64,000 bases of DNA, from assembly GCA_003586115.2 (NCBI GenBank), contig QVOM02000112.1, positions 52,845,638-52,909,637 of the forward strand. Direction: 5' to 3'. This document shows, piece after piece, positions 45,721 through 55,682 of the stretch. Origin of the DNA: Salvator merianae (taxonomy: Eukaryota > Chordata > Lepidosauria > Squamata > Teiidae). The notes beneath the pieces were generated by a model, which ran no database searches, was not told the origin of the DNA, and saw only the letters and a program-made list of their open reading frames with translations. Each line of letters opens with the position of its first letter. Position 1 is the first letter of the stretch. The position numbers and the translations under genes are program-made.

Positions 45721-48249
45721 TGCCCTGAAGCACTAGGACTTTTTTTTTATCCCCCATCATTGATACAACATGTACCATCTTACCAAGGAGAAAGAGGACA
45801 AGCAACCAGTAGCAGATAAAATTTACCTATGCAAGTGTTTTGTCTGGCTCTGGCACAACCAATTTGCTTGCTGAAGATAGAATATACAAATTCAATTGAA
45901 TGTGAATTTCTGAAGGATATGACTTGGAAGAAAAAGCTTGTTCAGTGAGCGTAAACCTGTCAGAAGAGGCCTAGATCTGGCAAAACATATTGTTTTCAGG
46001 ATCACTGTATTAGCAATAGAGCAATGAAGATGCAAGGCTAAAATATTTCTTAGGCATAAGAGCAGAAAATAAAGCTATATGGACAATAGACAAATAGAGA
46101 GCTGGTTCTCTTGTCTGACCACTTCTGCTGTTGATTTTACACATGGATCATGAAGCAGTCAGAAAAAGGGTCACAAAAATTAAAACTAGAATGGAAGTCA
46201 AATTGAGGGTAGGGAATAGAAATATGCATGAACTGAAATTCACTGATTTGATATGAATAGAATAGAACCTTGTTTAATTTGGTTCAATCTAGAACAAAAT
46301 CATACAAGTTTGACCAGTTCTAGCTCAAACCTAGAACTGTTTGTGAATGGTTTGAACTTATAAAAAGACTTTAAGGTCCCTGCCTTTCTCCTTGCCCTGT
46401 TTTGACTCCACCTTTCCCTTTTTAAAAAAGGAGAGTTCTGCAGTATTGTACAAATCTGCAGATTTGTAAGTTAACATTGCCATCTGAGAATTGCAGAGCT
46501 GCAGATTTGTGCAGTTGCGTAGAACATATTTAAAAAAAAAAGAAAAAGAAAAAGGAAAGGTGGAGGAGAAATACATTGAAAAAGCGTTGGATGGGTTGGA
46601 ACAGTTTAGAATTGTTCGAATCAATTTGTTACTGGGAACACTTGTTTAAGTTATTTTTGTATGGCTGTAACTCTCTTGGATTTATTTGACCATGACAAAT
46701 ACGAATGCATGACTTAAGGAGAGGAAAATAGGAGAAATACACACATATAGTATGTACACACATTAATATAAACTATATAACTAGGTTGCATTTGATAAGT
46801 AAATATTTAATAACTGCCTATTTATTGAAATACCGATGGCTCATCCTTGTCTAATTCCATTCACTGTCTATATTTAGGTAACTATTTTCATAGTATTGCT
46901 AGTATTGATCTTTCCCAGAAAAGACAGGATGAATACATGCTGCCCAATATCTCCCCTGTTAATTCTGAAGACTACAATACTTAAAATTGAATATTCTATC
47001 TTGAAACAGCAAACAGAGGGATTGCTAGTCTATATAGTTGTGCATTGTTCCCACTCACAGCTAATGACAGATGAACTTAATAAAGGAAAAGGAAAGACTC
47101 CCCCCCCCCTTAAAATCCATTCAAAGTAGTGTACTCTAAAAATGAGATTTGTAATAGAGCTCACAACATTCAGCACTGTGGGCTGCCGGTTGTGTGACAA
47201 AATGCAGCCAGGCTTCCAAATGCTTTAAATCTTGACAGAAAACATGATCCTGCATCTTTAAGAAATGCTTATTTGGCATATTCGTATTTAGTTAAAGATC
47301 ATCACCAAGCAGAACTCCCTTAGGAAGAGTAGATAGCTCATTGGGCCCCATTGGGAGGGTGGTAATTAAACTCTGAAGGCAAGCACTGATGTTAAGCTAA
47401 AAGCTTGTCTTTAAATAGTAATATACTTGCGATGTAAAGTGGTAAGCCCTCGGGTGTCTGTTGACACAGTGTTAGGAGCTGGCACTTTTTTTTTGTATAT
47501 AAAGCTAAATTGAAGAAACTGTTACAGGCTCATCTACATAAAGCAATATGATTCTGCCTGAGGGTGTGGACAACAGGGAGTGATTAGCAAAACGTCTTTC
47601 CCTTTGCTACTCTGCTGCTTTTCTAACATGCCACTTGTCACTGAGAAATTTGAGACACCATATGCCAACCTGCATCTGCAAAGACCCCCTTGCTGATTGC
47701 TCATTGAAGAATCCCTCTTCAGCGCACGAGGTGCTGTCAAGAGGAATTTTTGAGGGCAAAGGAAAAATGCTGGAAAGAAAAGCCTCTTCTTGCCTTGCCT
47801 TTTCCTATCGCTGAAGCTATTTCTGTCTAAGGGAAATCTATGTACACTAAGGGGCCTTCCAGACTCTGCAAAGATACTGGCTGCTGGACCACCAGACAAC
47901 TCCCACATAGTTGTGGTTGATCAGCTGCTTAAGTGAAAATAAAAATATGGCTGGGAGATCCGGTACTGTTTTTACTTAGCTGGCATGTATTCAACTTATC
48001 TGCTGTCTGGTGAGGCCATTTTATATAGAATTGGAAGGGACTTATAGGATCTTACTGTTTGTGTGAGAAAAACGAAAGAAAAAGGATAGGCGTGCAACAA
48101 GTTCCTGCAAGTCCCTTCCAACGCTGTGCTGAGCAACTTCACCAGACATCTGATAAGTAAAATATATGCCAGGAAAGACCCAGGCATCAGGCTACAATGG
48201 GGGGCAAAGTTGGCTTCTCCTTTTATATTTGTAATTCCCATTGGCATCT
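45721..48249. other. Unassigned DNA
   Basis: No named element across about 2.5 kb. The frame at 47534-47908 (minus, 124 codons) carries no domain I recognise and has no transcript context. I leave it uncalled. C9 and T9 runs lie at 47100 and 47488. Confidence 0.4.
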
Positions 48250-48715
48250 GACATTGACAAACTGGAACAAGTTCAGAGAAGGGCGACCAAAATGGTGAGT
48301 GGTCTGCAAACTATGTCCTACGAGGAACGGTTAAAGGACCTAGGAATGTTTAGCCTGCAGAAGAGAAGACTGAGAGGAGATATGATAGCTGTTTTCAAGT
48401 ATCTGAAGGGCTGTCACAGTGCAGAAGGATTGGCCCTATTCTCAGTTGCACAAGAAGGAAGGATTAGAAACAATGGGATGAAACTTCAAGGGAGTAGATA
48501 CAGGCTAGATATTAGGAAAAACCTTCTGACCATAAGGGCAATCAGTCATTGGAACAGGTTACCACAGGAGGTGGTGGGCTCTGCTTTGCTGGAGGTCTTC
48601 AAGGAGAGGCTGGACAGATATCTGTCTGGGATGCTTTAGTGAATCCTGCATTGAGCAGGGGGTTGGACTCGATGACCCTGGAGGTCCCTTCCAACTCTAT
48701 GATTCTATGATTCTA
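48250..48715 (+). pseudogene. CR1-A LINE, short 3' copy
   Basis: From GACATTGACAAACTGG the sequence follows 26821-27288 with about 14 differences over 467 positions by eye. It encodes the last 130 residues of ORF2 in frame (RRATKMVSGLQTMSYEERLK to the stop) and ends in the same two ATTCTATG units. 5' truncated at an unrelated junction. The open frame is a remnant of ORF2, not a gene. Confidence 0.9.
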
Positions 48716-51700
48716 AGTGTCTAAGCAAGGGCTCTGCCTATGTTAGGCTGTTTGATCAATAGGTACAGAGCTGTGTGGATGCCATGCCCTTTGAGTGCAC
48801 CCATGACACCATTAGGGTACCATAAAGATCCTGCTAAATGTGGGGTCTTATCAGTCCATACCAAAGAGTCAGAAGAAATCTGTTTGGGATTTTTGATCCT
48901 ATTTTAGCTGGAAGATTCAACCTGAATAACGGTAACCAAGATCCTGTCTTCTTTCTTGCCAACTGAACTCCAAGAACTTTCAACGGAGTTTCTTCTTCTG
49001 ATTTTATACTGGTCTCAGCAGCGATATAGGCTTTTGTAGATCAAAACTAGCAGGTTACCTCCTGTGCAACCTTGGAAATGTCTACTCAGAAGTAAGCCCT
49101 TTTGAATTCAATAAAGCTTAGTCACAGATAGATACTTGTCTTCTGTTGTATAATCATATGTTTCTTGTGTATTTTATGTCCTTTTTGCAATAGTAATTGT
49201 CCACATTACTGTTCATCTCCCTGGTCTTAAAGTATAAAGAGCAAAATAAAGATGTGTGCACATTTATGAGAAAGAGTTTTGCTTTTCTGTTTATATTCCT
49301 TTCCTCGTTCATGGACTTTGTTCTAGTTTTCACTGTTTGCCAAAGTGACTGTGTTTTTTTGGCCCATCCAGTCATATTAAATAAGGTTGTCAACCAGACC
49401 ATGGGGAGGGAAAAGGAGAAAGCTTGTGTGTGTGTGGAGGGGGGGGGGGAATCAGTAAAATGATAATGGAATGAGCCACATAAAATCTGATAATTTTTTT
49501 TCGTGAATACACGTTGATGTTTTAAATCTTATTTTTCAAGATTGTGAATTGGTTCTTCTATATTTAATTTAGCTTATTTTCTTTGTTCATAGTTTAACTT
49601 AAAAGGACTAAATCAGTCTGTTACCAGGAAAATTTTAAGAATAGAAGTCCTGAAGAACCTGATCCAGCTTTAGCACTGCTGTTACAGGGATGCAATTTAG
49701 TAAGAAACAAATGACAATATAATTTGCATGATATAAAACTTTTAAGCTGTTCTCCTAACTGGAACTAATAGATGATATCCCAAACAGATTAGAGTTCTGT
49801 AAAGATCAAAGTAAACTCCTGCATTGTAATAAGTAACATGTTAAAATAAGGACTTTATATTTTATCTTTCTATCTCTGCATTAGCAAAACTAAATACAAG
49901 GAAAAAACTGACATTATCCCATATAGTTCGAAGCTATTCCCAGTAAGCAACAGATGCAAGGTTTAATTCATTAATTCATTCTTTCCTTCTAATTCATTCC
50001 TTTATTCTGCTATTATTTTGTGCTTTGTTCCCCCATCAGAAATACACTCAAGAGTCCAGCCTTACAAACCTGTATACTGGGGGGTTGAATGACACATATA
50101 CTGTATCATGTTCCCAGTCTGCTGGAAATTTATGGGAAAGCTGTAACTGTAGGCCAAAATTCATGTTAGTCCCTTTCCCTGAGGAGTTCTGCATGTAGTT
50201 CTCCCAGGGACCATTCAAGTGGATAGAGGAGGCAGATTCATGAATGCTCGTATCTCTACTCATCTAAATCCAACTTAGAACATATCCTACCTGGTGCTCC
50301 CACATTTTCTATAACAAAGTGTTTTTGCAAAGTGTTTTTCATGGAGTCTAGTGGTGGTGGGGTTGAGCAGACTCAGCAGTTCCCTTATTCCCAAAGAAGC
50401 TGTCACTGTGGGTTTGGATTGCACTGTTAGCCTGTGATTCTAGACATATTTACCTGGGAATAAGTCCTGTTTAACTGAGTGGGACTAATTTCTTCATAGA
50501 CAAGTATGAGATCATGCCTTTAATTCATAAAAGGCATATACAGTAGAATATGTTGTTGTTTCAGCCTCTTATTACTGAGAAGGAGTTATTGAAGACCTGC
50601 AAATGATTAAGAACTACAGGACTGTAGCAGAAATGGCCAATAATAGTTTGAACTGTATTATCCAGGGCTGACATTATAAACCACGTATCATTGATGTGTA
50701 TCATAATTTCCCTAAGCAACAGTGATGATACATGTAGGATTGCATGTTCTATGGAGCATAACTGAGTGAATGGTCTGTGATAGCAATTAGTACTTTAAGT
50801 AGCATCGTCTTATACATGGAGTGGGTGGAATGTTTTAAGTGTAGTATCCCACTTCCTGCACAACAACAGAGCACTATACTAGTTGTGCCATTCATAATGC
50901 ATCGGCTTTCTATCTGCATACTGTCACAGGCTCCAGCTGTCAAAATCAAAGCTACAGATTCCCTGGCCGTGATCTTGATAGTGGTGGTGGTGGTGTGTGT
51001 GTTGATGCTGGAGGGGAGAGGCAGCCTGCCACCTCTCATATGGGAGCTCCAGCCCCTCTGCCATTAAAATCATAGCTGGGAATCTTCAGCTTAGATCTCA
51101 GCAATGGTGGGAATAACTGAACACAGGTGATGGACCCATGGATCATTTTCTGTATTTGAAGACAGCCATTGAGGAGATTGACAGCCCTGGCAGGAAGTTA
51201 TGGTGTTGGCAGGAAATATTGAAAAACACAGTCTGAAGTAGGAAACTTGAAAGGCTTGACTTCTCAAGAAAATTATATATAGCTACTAACTATACCTGTA
51301 CACCACTTCCTTAACAACTAACACCGATTATTATCTTAAACAGTGCTCTATTGTTCTAAGCAAGAACTGTTCCAGCTGAAGTGTAAAATAGTGTGATGTT
51401 CTAATACATAAAAGAACTCAACATTAAGAACTTAAGTGATCAATTATTCAGCAATTCATTCCCCACCAAATGATGAGGTTCAGCAGTTATCACAAGTTTA
51501 TTATCCCTTGTTTAAGCATTCCCTTCACAGTCTCTCAGTAATAAAGGCAAGAGGAAACCTAAGACATTCTGACTGTTAACTTCATAATAATGAGAAAAGG
51601 CCCCAGCTTTTAGTTGCTTTGTTGAACCATTCTTTGAAGAATCAAAGTTGGCAGAAATGAATGTGAAATACTAAAAATCACGAAGTCTTTTGCTTCAATC

Positions 51701-51785
51701 GTTTACTGAATCAAGAGAGTTTGTAAAAAAAAAAGGTTCAGGTCTTGTGGATCATTATTTTATCATTTCACAATCTGTAGCTGTT
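48716..51785. other. Unassigned DNA
   Basis: No LINE, SINE or exon is recognised in about 3 kb. A (TG)n-G13 run lies at 49424-49449, and a TGG/GTG run at 50980-51002. Confidence 0.45.
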
Positions 51786-51789
51786 TATA

Positions 51790-52980
51790 GCTGTTTTAAT
51801 ATCCTGACTATTGGATCTTTCCCAAGGATCTAAGAAAATCAGAGGTGTCAGTACAGAATGCATTCTGCTCCTAATAGTGTGGCCTTCTCTAGCTGAGGAC
51901 TCCATCAATGCCCGAGGTGTTATAATGTTTCTCTGGTTCTTTTGGAACTGCACCAAGGGCACCAATTATTATTGGCACAACCATCACCTCCCTTTGCCAT
52001 GGGCATTCAATTCCAGTTTGCAGGTCGTTGTATTTGGTGACCTTTTCCACCTCCCTTTCCCTCAATGGTAGACTATTGCTAGGTATGGCCACATCAATAA
52101 TCTCTGCACATTGCTTTTCTCAACCATTTCTATGTCAGGAATATTATGTGCGGATGCTAATTAGTTTGTAGTCAGAAATTCCACAATACTTTGACCTGTT
52201 AGTTTTCTATCATGTTTTTGATCTTGTGGTTCCAACAGTTTTACTTACTGGTAAATTATACTTCTTAATGATGTTCCAATGGATCACAGCTGCTACTTTA
52301 TTTTGCCCTTCTTTATAGTCAGTTTGTGCTGTCTTCCTGTAGCCAGATATTAGGTTTTCCAGTGTTTCCACAACCTCTTTACACAAGCAGCATTTGCTGT
52401 TATGCTCTTTTTCAATCCTAATGGCAAAATGCTTGCTCCTGTTCTGCAAATATGAGCCCTTCTGTCCCTTTCTTCAACGTCCCTTTTTAAAGCCACTGCC
52501 ATATTTGTGCTATTAACTTTCTGTTCAATAGTACTGAAGTACTGTCTATGAAGGGGTTTGTTTTTCTGCTTACCACTTCAGTTTTTCAGCTGCTTCTTTC
52601 TGTAGGCTTCCTTTATTCCACTGGTCTTCAATATATTTCCTTTACTAACTTCTTTTAACGGTTGTTCTTGACTACCCTTGATGTGTTCTGAAAATCCTAT
52701 TTTTTCTTATTCAATAGTTTGTTTGGCTTGCAACATTCCCTGCTCTCCTTCATTTGGTGGGAGTTATAGCCTGTCATCATTACTAGTGGGATACAGGGTG
52801 TGATTCATGGACAGCATTTTCCTTGTCTTTCAGTCCGTGCAACTAGTTTTGCTTGTGTCCAGTCTACAATTCCTATAATGTATCAGAGGACTGAATTGCC
52901 CTAGTATTGATGGCCTTGAAGGCGTTGCCACCATTCAGTTTGGATTTAAGAAACTTTCTAACTGTTCGAAGGTATTCCTT
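51790..52980 (-). pseudogene. R4/Dong-like LINE, C-terminal region, antisense (3' segment)
   Basis: Elements of this clade carry a reverse transcriptase followed by a zinc knuckle and a restriction-like endonuclease. In sense order: near 52975 EYLRTVRKFLKSKLNGGNAF then KAINTRAI; near 52640 VAS-QTNY and WNKGSLQKEAAEKL; at 52449-52210 a knuckle-like SKCCLCKEVVETLENLISGY, in which the usual His and last Cys appear as Asn and Tyr; and at 52092-51889 DVAIPSNS-type, REVEKVTKYNDLQ and VMVVPIIIGALGAVPKE. These blocks match my memory of Dong-R4 proteins. Frameshifts are frequent. Interrupted at 52981. Confidence 0.65.
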
Positions 52981-53204
52981 GGCCGTTTTTGCACTTTAAG
53001 CTAGTAAGCATCAGGGACACTCACTAGCAAAGCGTCTCTGCACTTTGCAGTGGCCTGTGTGACTAGGAGCAGTCTACAGCTGCTTCTGATCATGGCTATG
53101 TGTGGAGCACTCATTTGTGCGGTGTCTGCACTGGACAGTGTCTGCACTGTGGGGTCAATTCCACCTTAATTATCCCATTCTAAGGTGGAAAGTGTGAAAA
53201 CGCC
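52981..53204. mobile_element. Non-autonomous DNA transposon nested in the R4-like LINE
   Basis: Termini GGCCGTTTTTGCACTTT and AAAGTGTGAAAACGCC are inverted repeats of the shared consensus. Inside is GCTAGTAAGCATCAGGG followed by ACACTCACTAG, the palindrome seen also in 4137-4310 and 34578-35128. LINE sequence resumes on both sides. A worn duplication GTATTCCT / GTGTTGAC is possible but only half matched. Confidence 0.7.
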
Positions 53205-53500
53205 CAGTGTTGACCATAGTTTTAACTTGTCTTGATGTTATTTGCTTGGAGAATACCAAAGTATTTATAACTTTCTTGTGGCATGAGGCTCTTTATATCT
53301 TTTCCATTTAACAGCTTATTTTCTTTGTTTGCAGAACTATTTTGCAGACAGTGTGTAGCAATTCCATTTACTCGTGGTTTTTGCCAGTATTTCAGCAAAC
53401 TAGTGTGCAGTCACATTCAATTCAGGTACTGTTCATGCAGATTGTGCATGAGGCTATCATATATTGTCTGCATCATTTTGAAATTGCACAAAACACCTTC
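53205..53500 (-). pseudogene. R4/Dong-like LINE, upstream segment, antisense
   Basis: In sense the minus strand reads NGKDIKSLMPQESYKYFGIL followed by QANNIKTS. This is the block that in R4-type elements directly precedes the KEYLRxVRK stretch found at 52975. It is the other half of the LINE split by 52981-53204. Farther upstream the match fades. Confidence 0.6.
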
Positions 53501-53721
53501 TAAAAGTGTAGTTAAACAGGGACCCTTTCAGAGAGCAAGATGCCCTTCTTTTGTTCTCATGATGAAATAAGTATTAATAGGTTCAAGGAAAGCAAAGATG
53601 CACAGAGGGAAGGAGGATCAAATTGCAGGCTTTCTTATGTGCCCTGCCAGAAGCTGCCACCATCAGACCACTTCATTATTGAGCTGTGGGAGAGAAGAGA
53701 GTTTGGAACTGTAGGGCATCC

Positions 53722-53730
53722 TTTTCTTTT

Positions 53731-53786
<56 letters not shown>

Positions 53787-53848
53787 TCCTCCCCCTCCTC
53801 CTCCTCCTCCTCCTCCTCCTCCTCCTCCTCCTCCTTCTTCTTCTTCCC
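53722..53848 (+). repeat. Composite pyrimidine microsatellite
   Basis: About 15 TTTC units (53728-53788) pass into a TCC/CTC run (53792-53834) and then a TTC run (53835-53846). The whole 127 bp is pyrimidine on the plus strand. The long open frames that cross it on both strands, with Ser/Leu or Lys/Glu/Gly runs, are artefacts. Confidence 0.95.
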
Positions 53849-54060
53849 TCCTACCCTGATACCCCGACTTCAATGTCTTTGGCTGAGACTGTTTTCTCAA
53901 ACAGAGAACATGGTCCTGGAAGTTGGTCATTTTCTGCATTTGATAAATCAAGACTGTGTTATTCACAACAACAAATACAAACAGGTAAATCCATGACTTC
54001 AGCAGGGGCAGCAACAAATAATAGCAGAAGGGTGGGAGGAAGCACTCTTCTGGTGCTTTA

Positions 54061-54275
54061 GAACATAAGAGGAGCCCTGTCCATCTAGGAGTGGCCTGAT
54101 CCAGCAGAGCTCCTCTTATGTTCTGCAAATGGCCTTTAGAGGCATCCTGCCCATCTCTCCAGTCTGAAGACAGTCCTTCGGCATCAGTTCCAGTACCATT
54201 GACACACCTGTCCTCCATATATTTGTCTAACTCTTTCTTAAAGTTTTCTCCCACTGTACCACTAAAGTGCTGCTT
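54061..54275 (-). mobile_element. CR1-B LINE, 3' end, antisense, with a flipped tail
   Basis: GAACATAAGAGGAGCCCTG at 54061 is the reversed tail. At 54093-54123 comes GGCCTGATCCAGCAGAGCTCC then TCTTATGTTC, the same tail in sense. At 54125 CTGCAAATGGCCTTTAGAGG resumes the antisense 3' region to the CTTTCTTAAAGTTTTC block. About 60 bp therefore form a head-to-head palindrome inside one copy. Confidence 0.75.
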
Positions 54276-55224
54276 AAAGCACCCATACCAGGCTACTTGC
54301 TTTATGGGGCAGACCCTGCACCCTTCAAGCACACCCGCAATGCCATTAGAATGCCATGCTGTTATGTATTGAAAGTTATTCTGAGCGTCTTTTATAGGTT
54401 TAAGAGCGAAATAAAAATCTGCTGAGTAACAAATAAATGCTGCATTGGCTACTGCTCAGTAAAGGGAGATTGTAAAAGTAAGATAATTACAATGTGCTCA
54501 TCATTTTTGTGTAATTTTAAAAGTAGTATTATGAGAGGACGTGCTTTAGAACTGTATAAAGAAAATGTATCTTAGCTTCATGTATTTTTGATTAAAGCTT
54601 TATGTGTACCCCCAGAATAATGCTGTGCACAATGCAATTCCGTTTGGAGGAGTAGTCAGCTGATGAGCAGTGACAAGGCACTTAACCCTTTCTTTGTCTG
54701 TGATTATATGCTTTCAGTCACATAGTTCCATCAGACTTCCTCTCTTTTGGAGTCTGAAAAGCCAAAGAACACATTTCGTGTCTATTTATTCAGATTTATA
54801 CTCTGCCCTGTTTATTTATTTAATTAAAATAGTTTTAATTTAAAATGCAATTAAAATCTAACTATAACAAATTTTAAAATATTACTGAAATAAATGTATG
54901 TATATAATTTATTGTTTTAACTACTGGTTACAACAAAACGATAAAAAAAAAACAACCCCAAAATACATTAAAATATTGCATTGATTGTCAGGAGCTACAA
55001 TACACTCTCTCATTGTCTAGCAGCATCCTGGGCAAATCAAGGAGGCTTTCAAATAATAGGTTTCTTATTCAGCCTTATAGTTATCTGGTTAGTCTTTCTT
55101 TATTTTTCTTTTTTTCAGTAAAGATAATACATATTTTGTGCAAGGCTATTCAGAAATTGGGCAGTGCAACAGATAGTGGCACAACTGAAATTAGTCATAA
55201 TCACTGGAGGCTGGGGAACATAGA
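54276..55224. other. Unassigned AT-rich DNA
   Basis: No named element beyond a TTTATTTATTTAATTAAAAT tail-like scrap near 54810. A run of A9 is at 54946. Confidence 0.4.
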
Positions 55225-55367
55225 ACTGTGGTCCTCCAGAGGTTCCTGAACAGCTCCTAGTATTCCACTTCCAGCATTCTGCTCCCAGCATTCCACTGGG
55301 ACTGGCACAGAATGTGGGAGAGGCATGCTGTGAACTGTTCAGGAATATCTGGGGGGACCACCACTGC
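55225..55367. mobile_element. hAT-like palindromic MITE
   Basis: GGTCCTCCAGAGGTTCCTGAAC at the left is mirrored by GTTCAGGAATATCTGGGGGGACC at the right. The middle has CCCAGCATTCCAC words, as in the amniote elements seen at 24245. Non-coding. Confidence 0.6.
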
Positions 55368-55631
55368 ACCAGAATAAGCACCTGGGCTCTTAGCTATTTC
55401 CTGAAGGATCATGGTGAGAGACTTGCCTCAGTTCAGCTGGAAGGTCATCCAAAGGATCTGCACTGCTAAAGAGAAGCCCACTGATGAACAGTTGTTCTAG
55501 TGGGTTTTTGCATAAGTGGAACTGGTTTCCAAAGGATCTCAGATTAAGGTGTTGCTTGTAGCGGGTGAGACAAACGTTCAGATATCCAGTACTGTTGAAG
55601 GGTTATGATTATCATTTTAATTATAGGTATG

Positions 55632-55682
55632 TAGTAGCAGCTTAGTGATAGAGCAAATGCCTGTAAAGCAAAGGGTTTGTGT
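55632..55682 (+). mobile_element. Possible tRNA-derived SINE head, partial
   Basis: TAGCAGCTTAGTGATAGAGC followed by AAATGCCTGTAAAGCAAAGGG resembles a tRNA-derived head with an A box. The B box and tail are missing. Confidence 0.35.

Noticed and set aside
47534..47908. 124-codon minus-strand frame
   Set aside because: No recognisable domain, no promoter or splice context. Length is within chance for 64 kb read in six frames.
48241..48639. 132-codon frame as a small gene
   Set aside because: Same CR1 ORF2 end as 26821-27210, with the start codon lying in unrelated flanking DNA.
53540..54332. Long open frames of 173 codons (plus) and 218 codons (minus) across the same DNA
   Set aside because: Both are kept open by the TTTC/TCC microsatellite, and the minus frame also includes CR1-B sequence. 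No domain or splice evidence.
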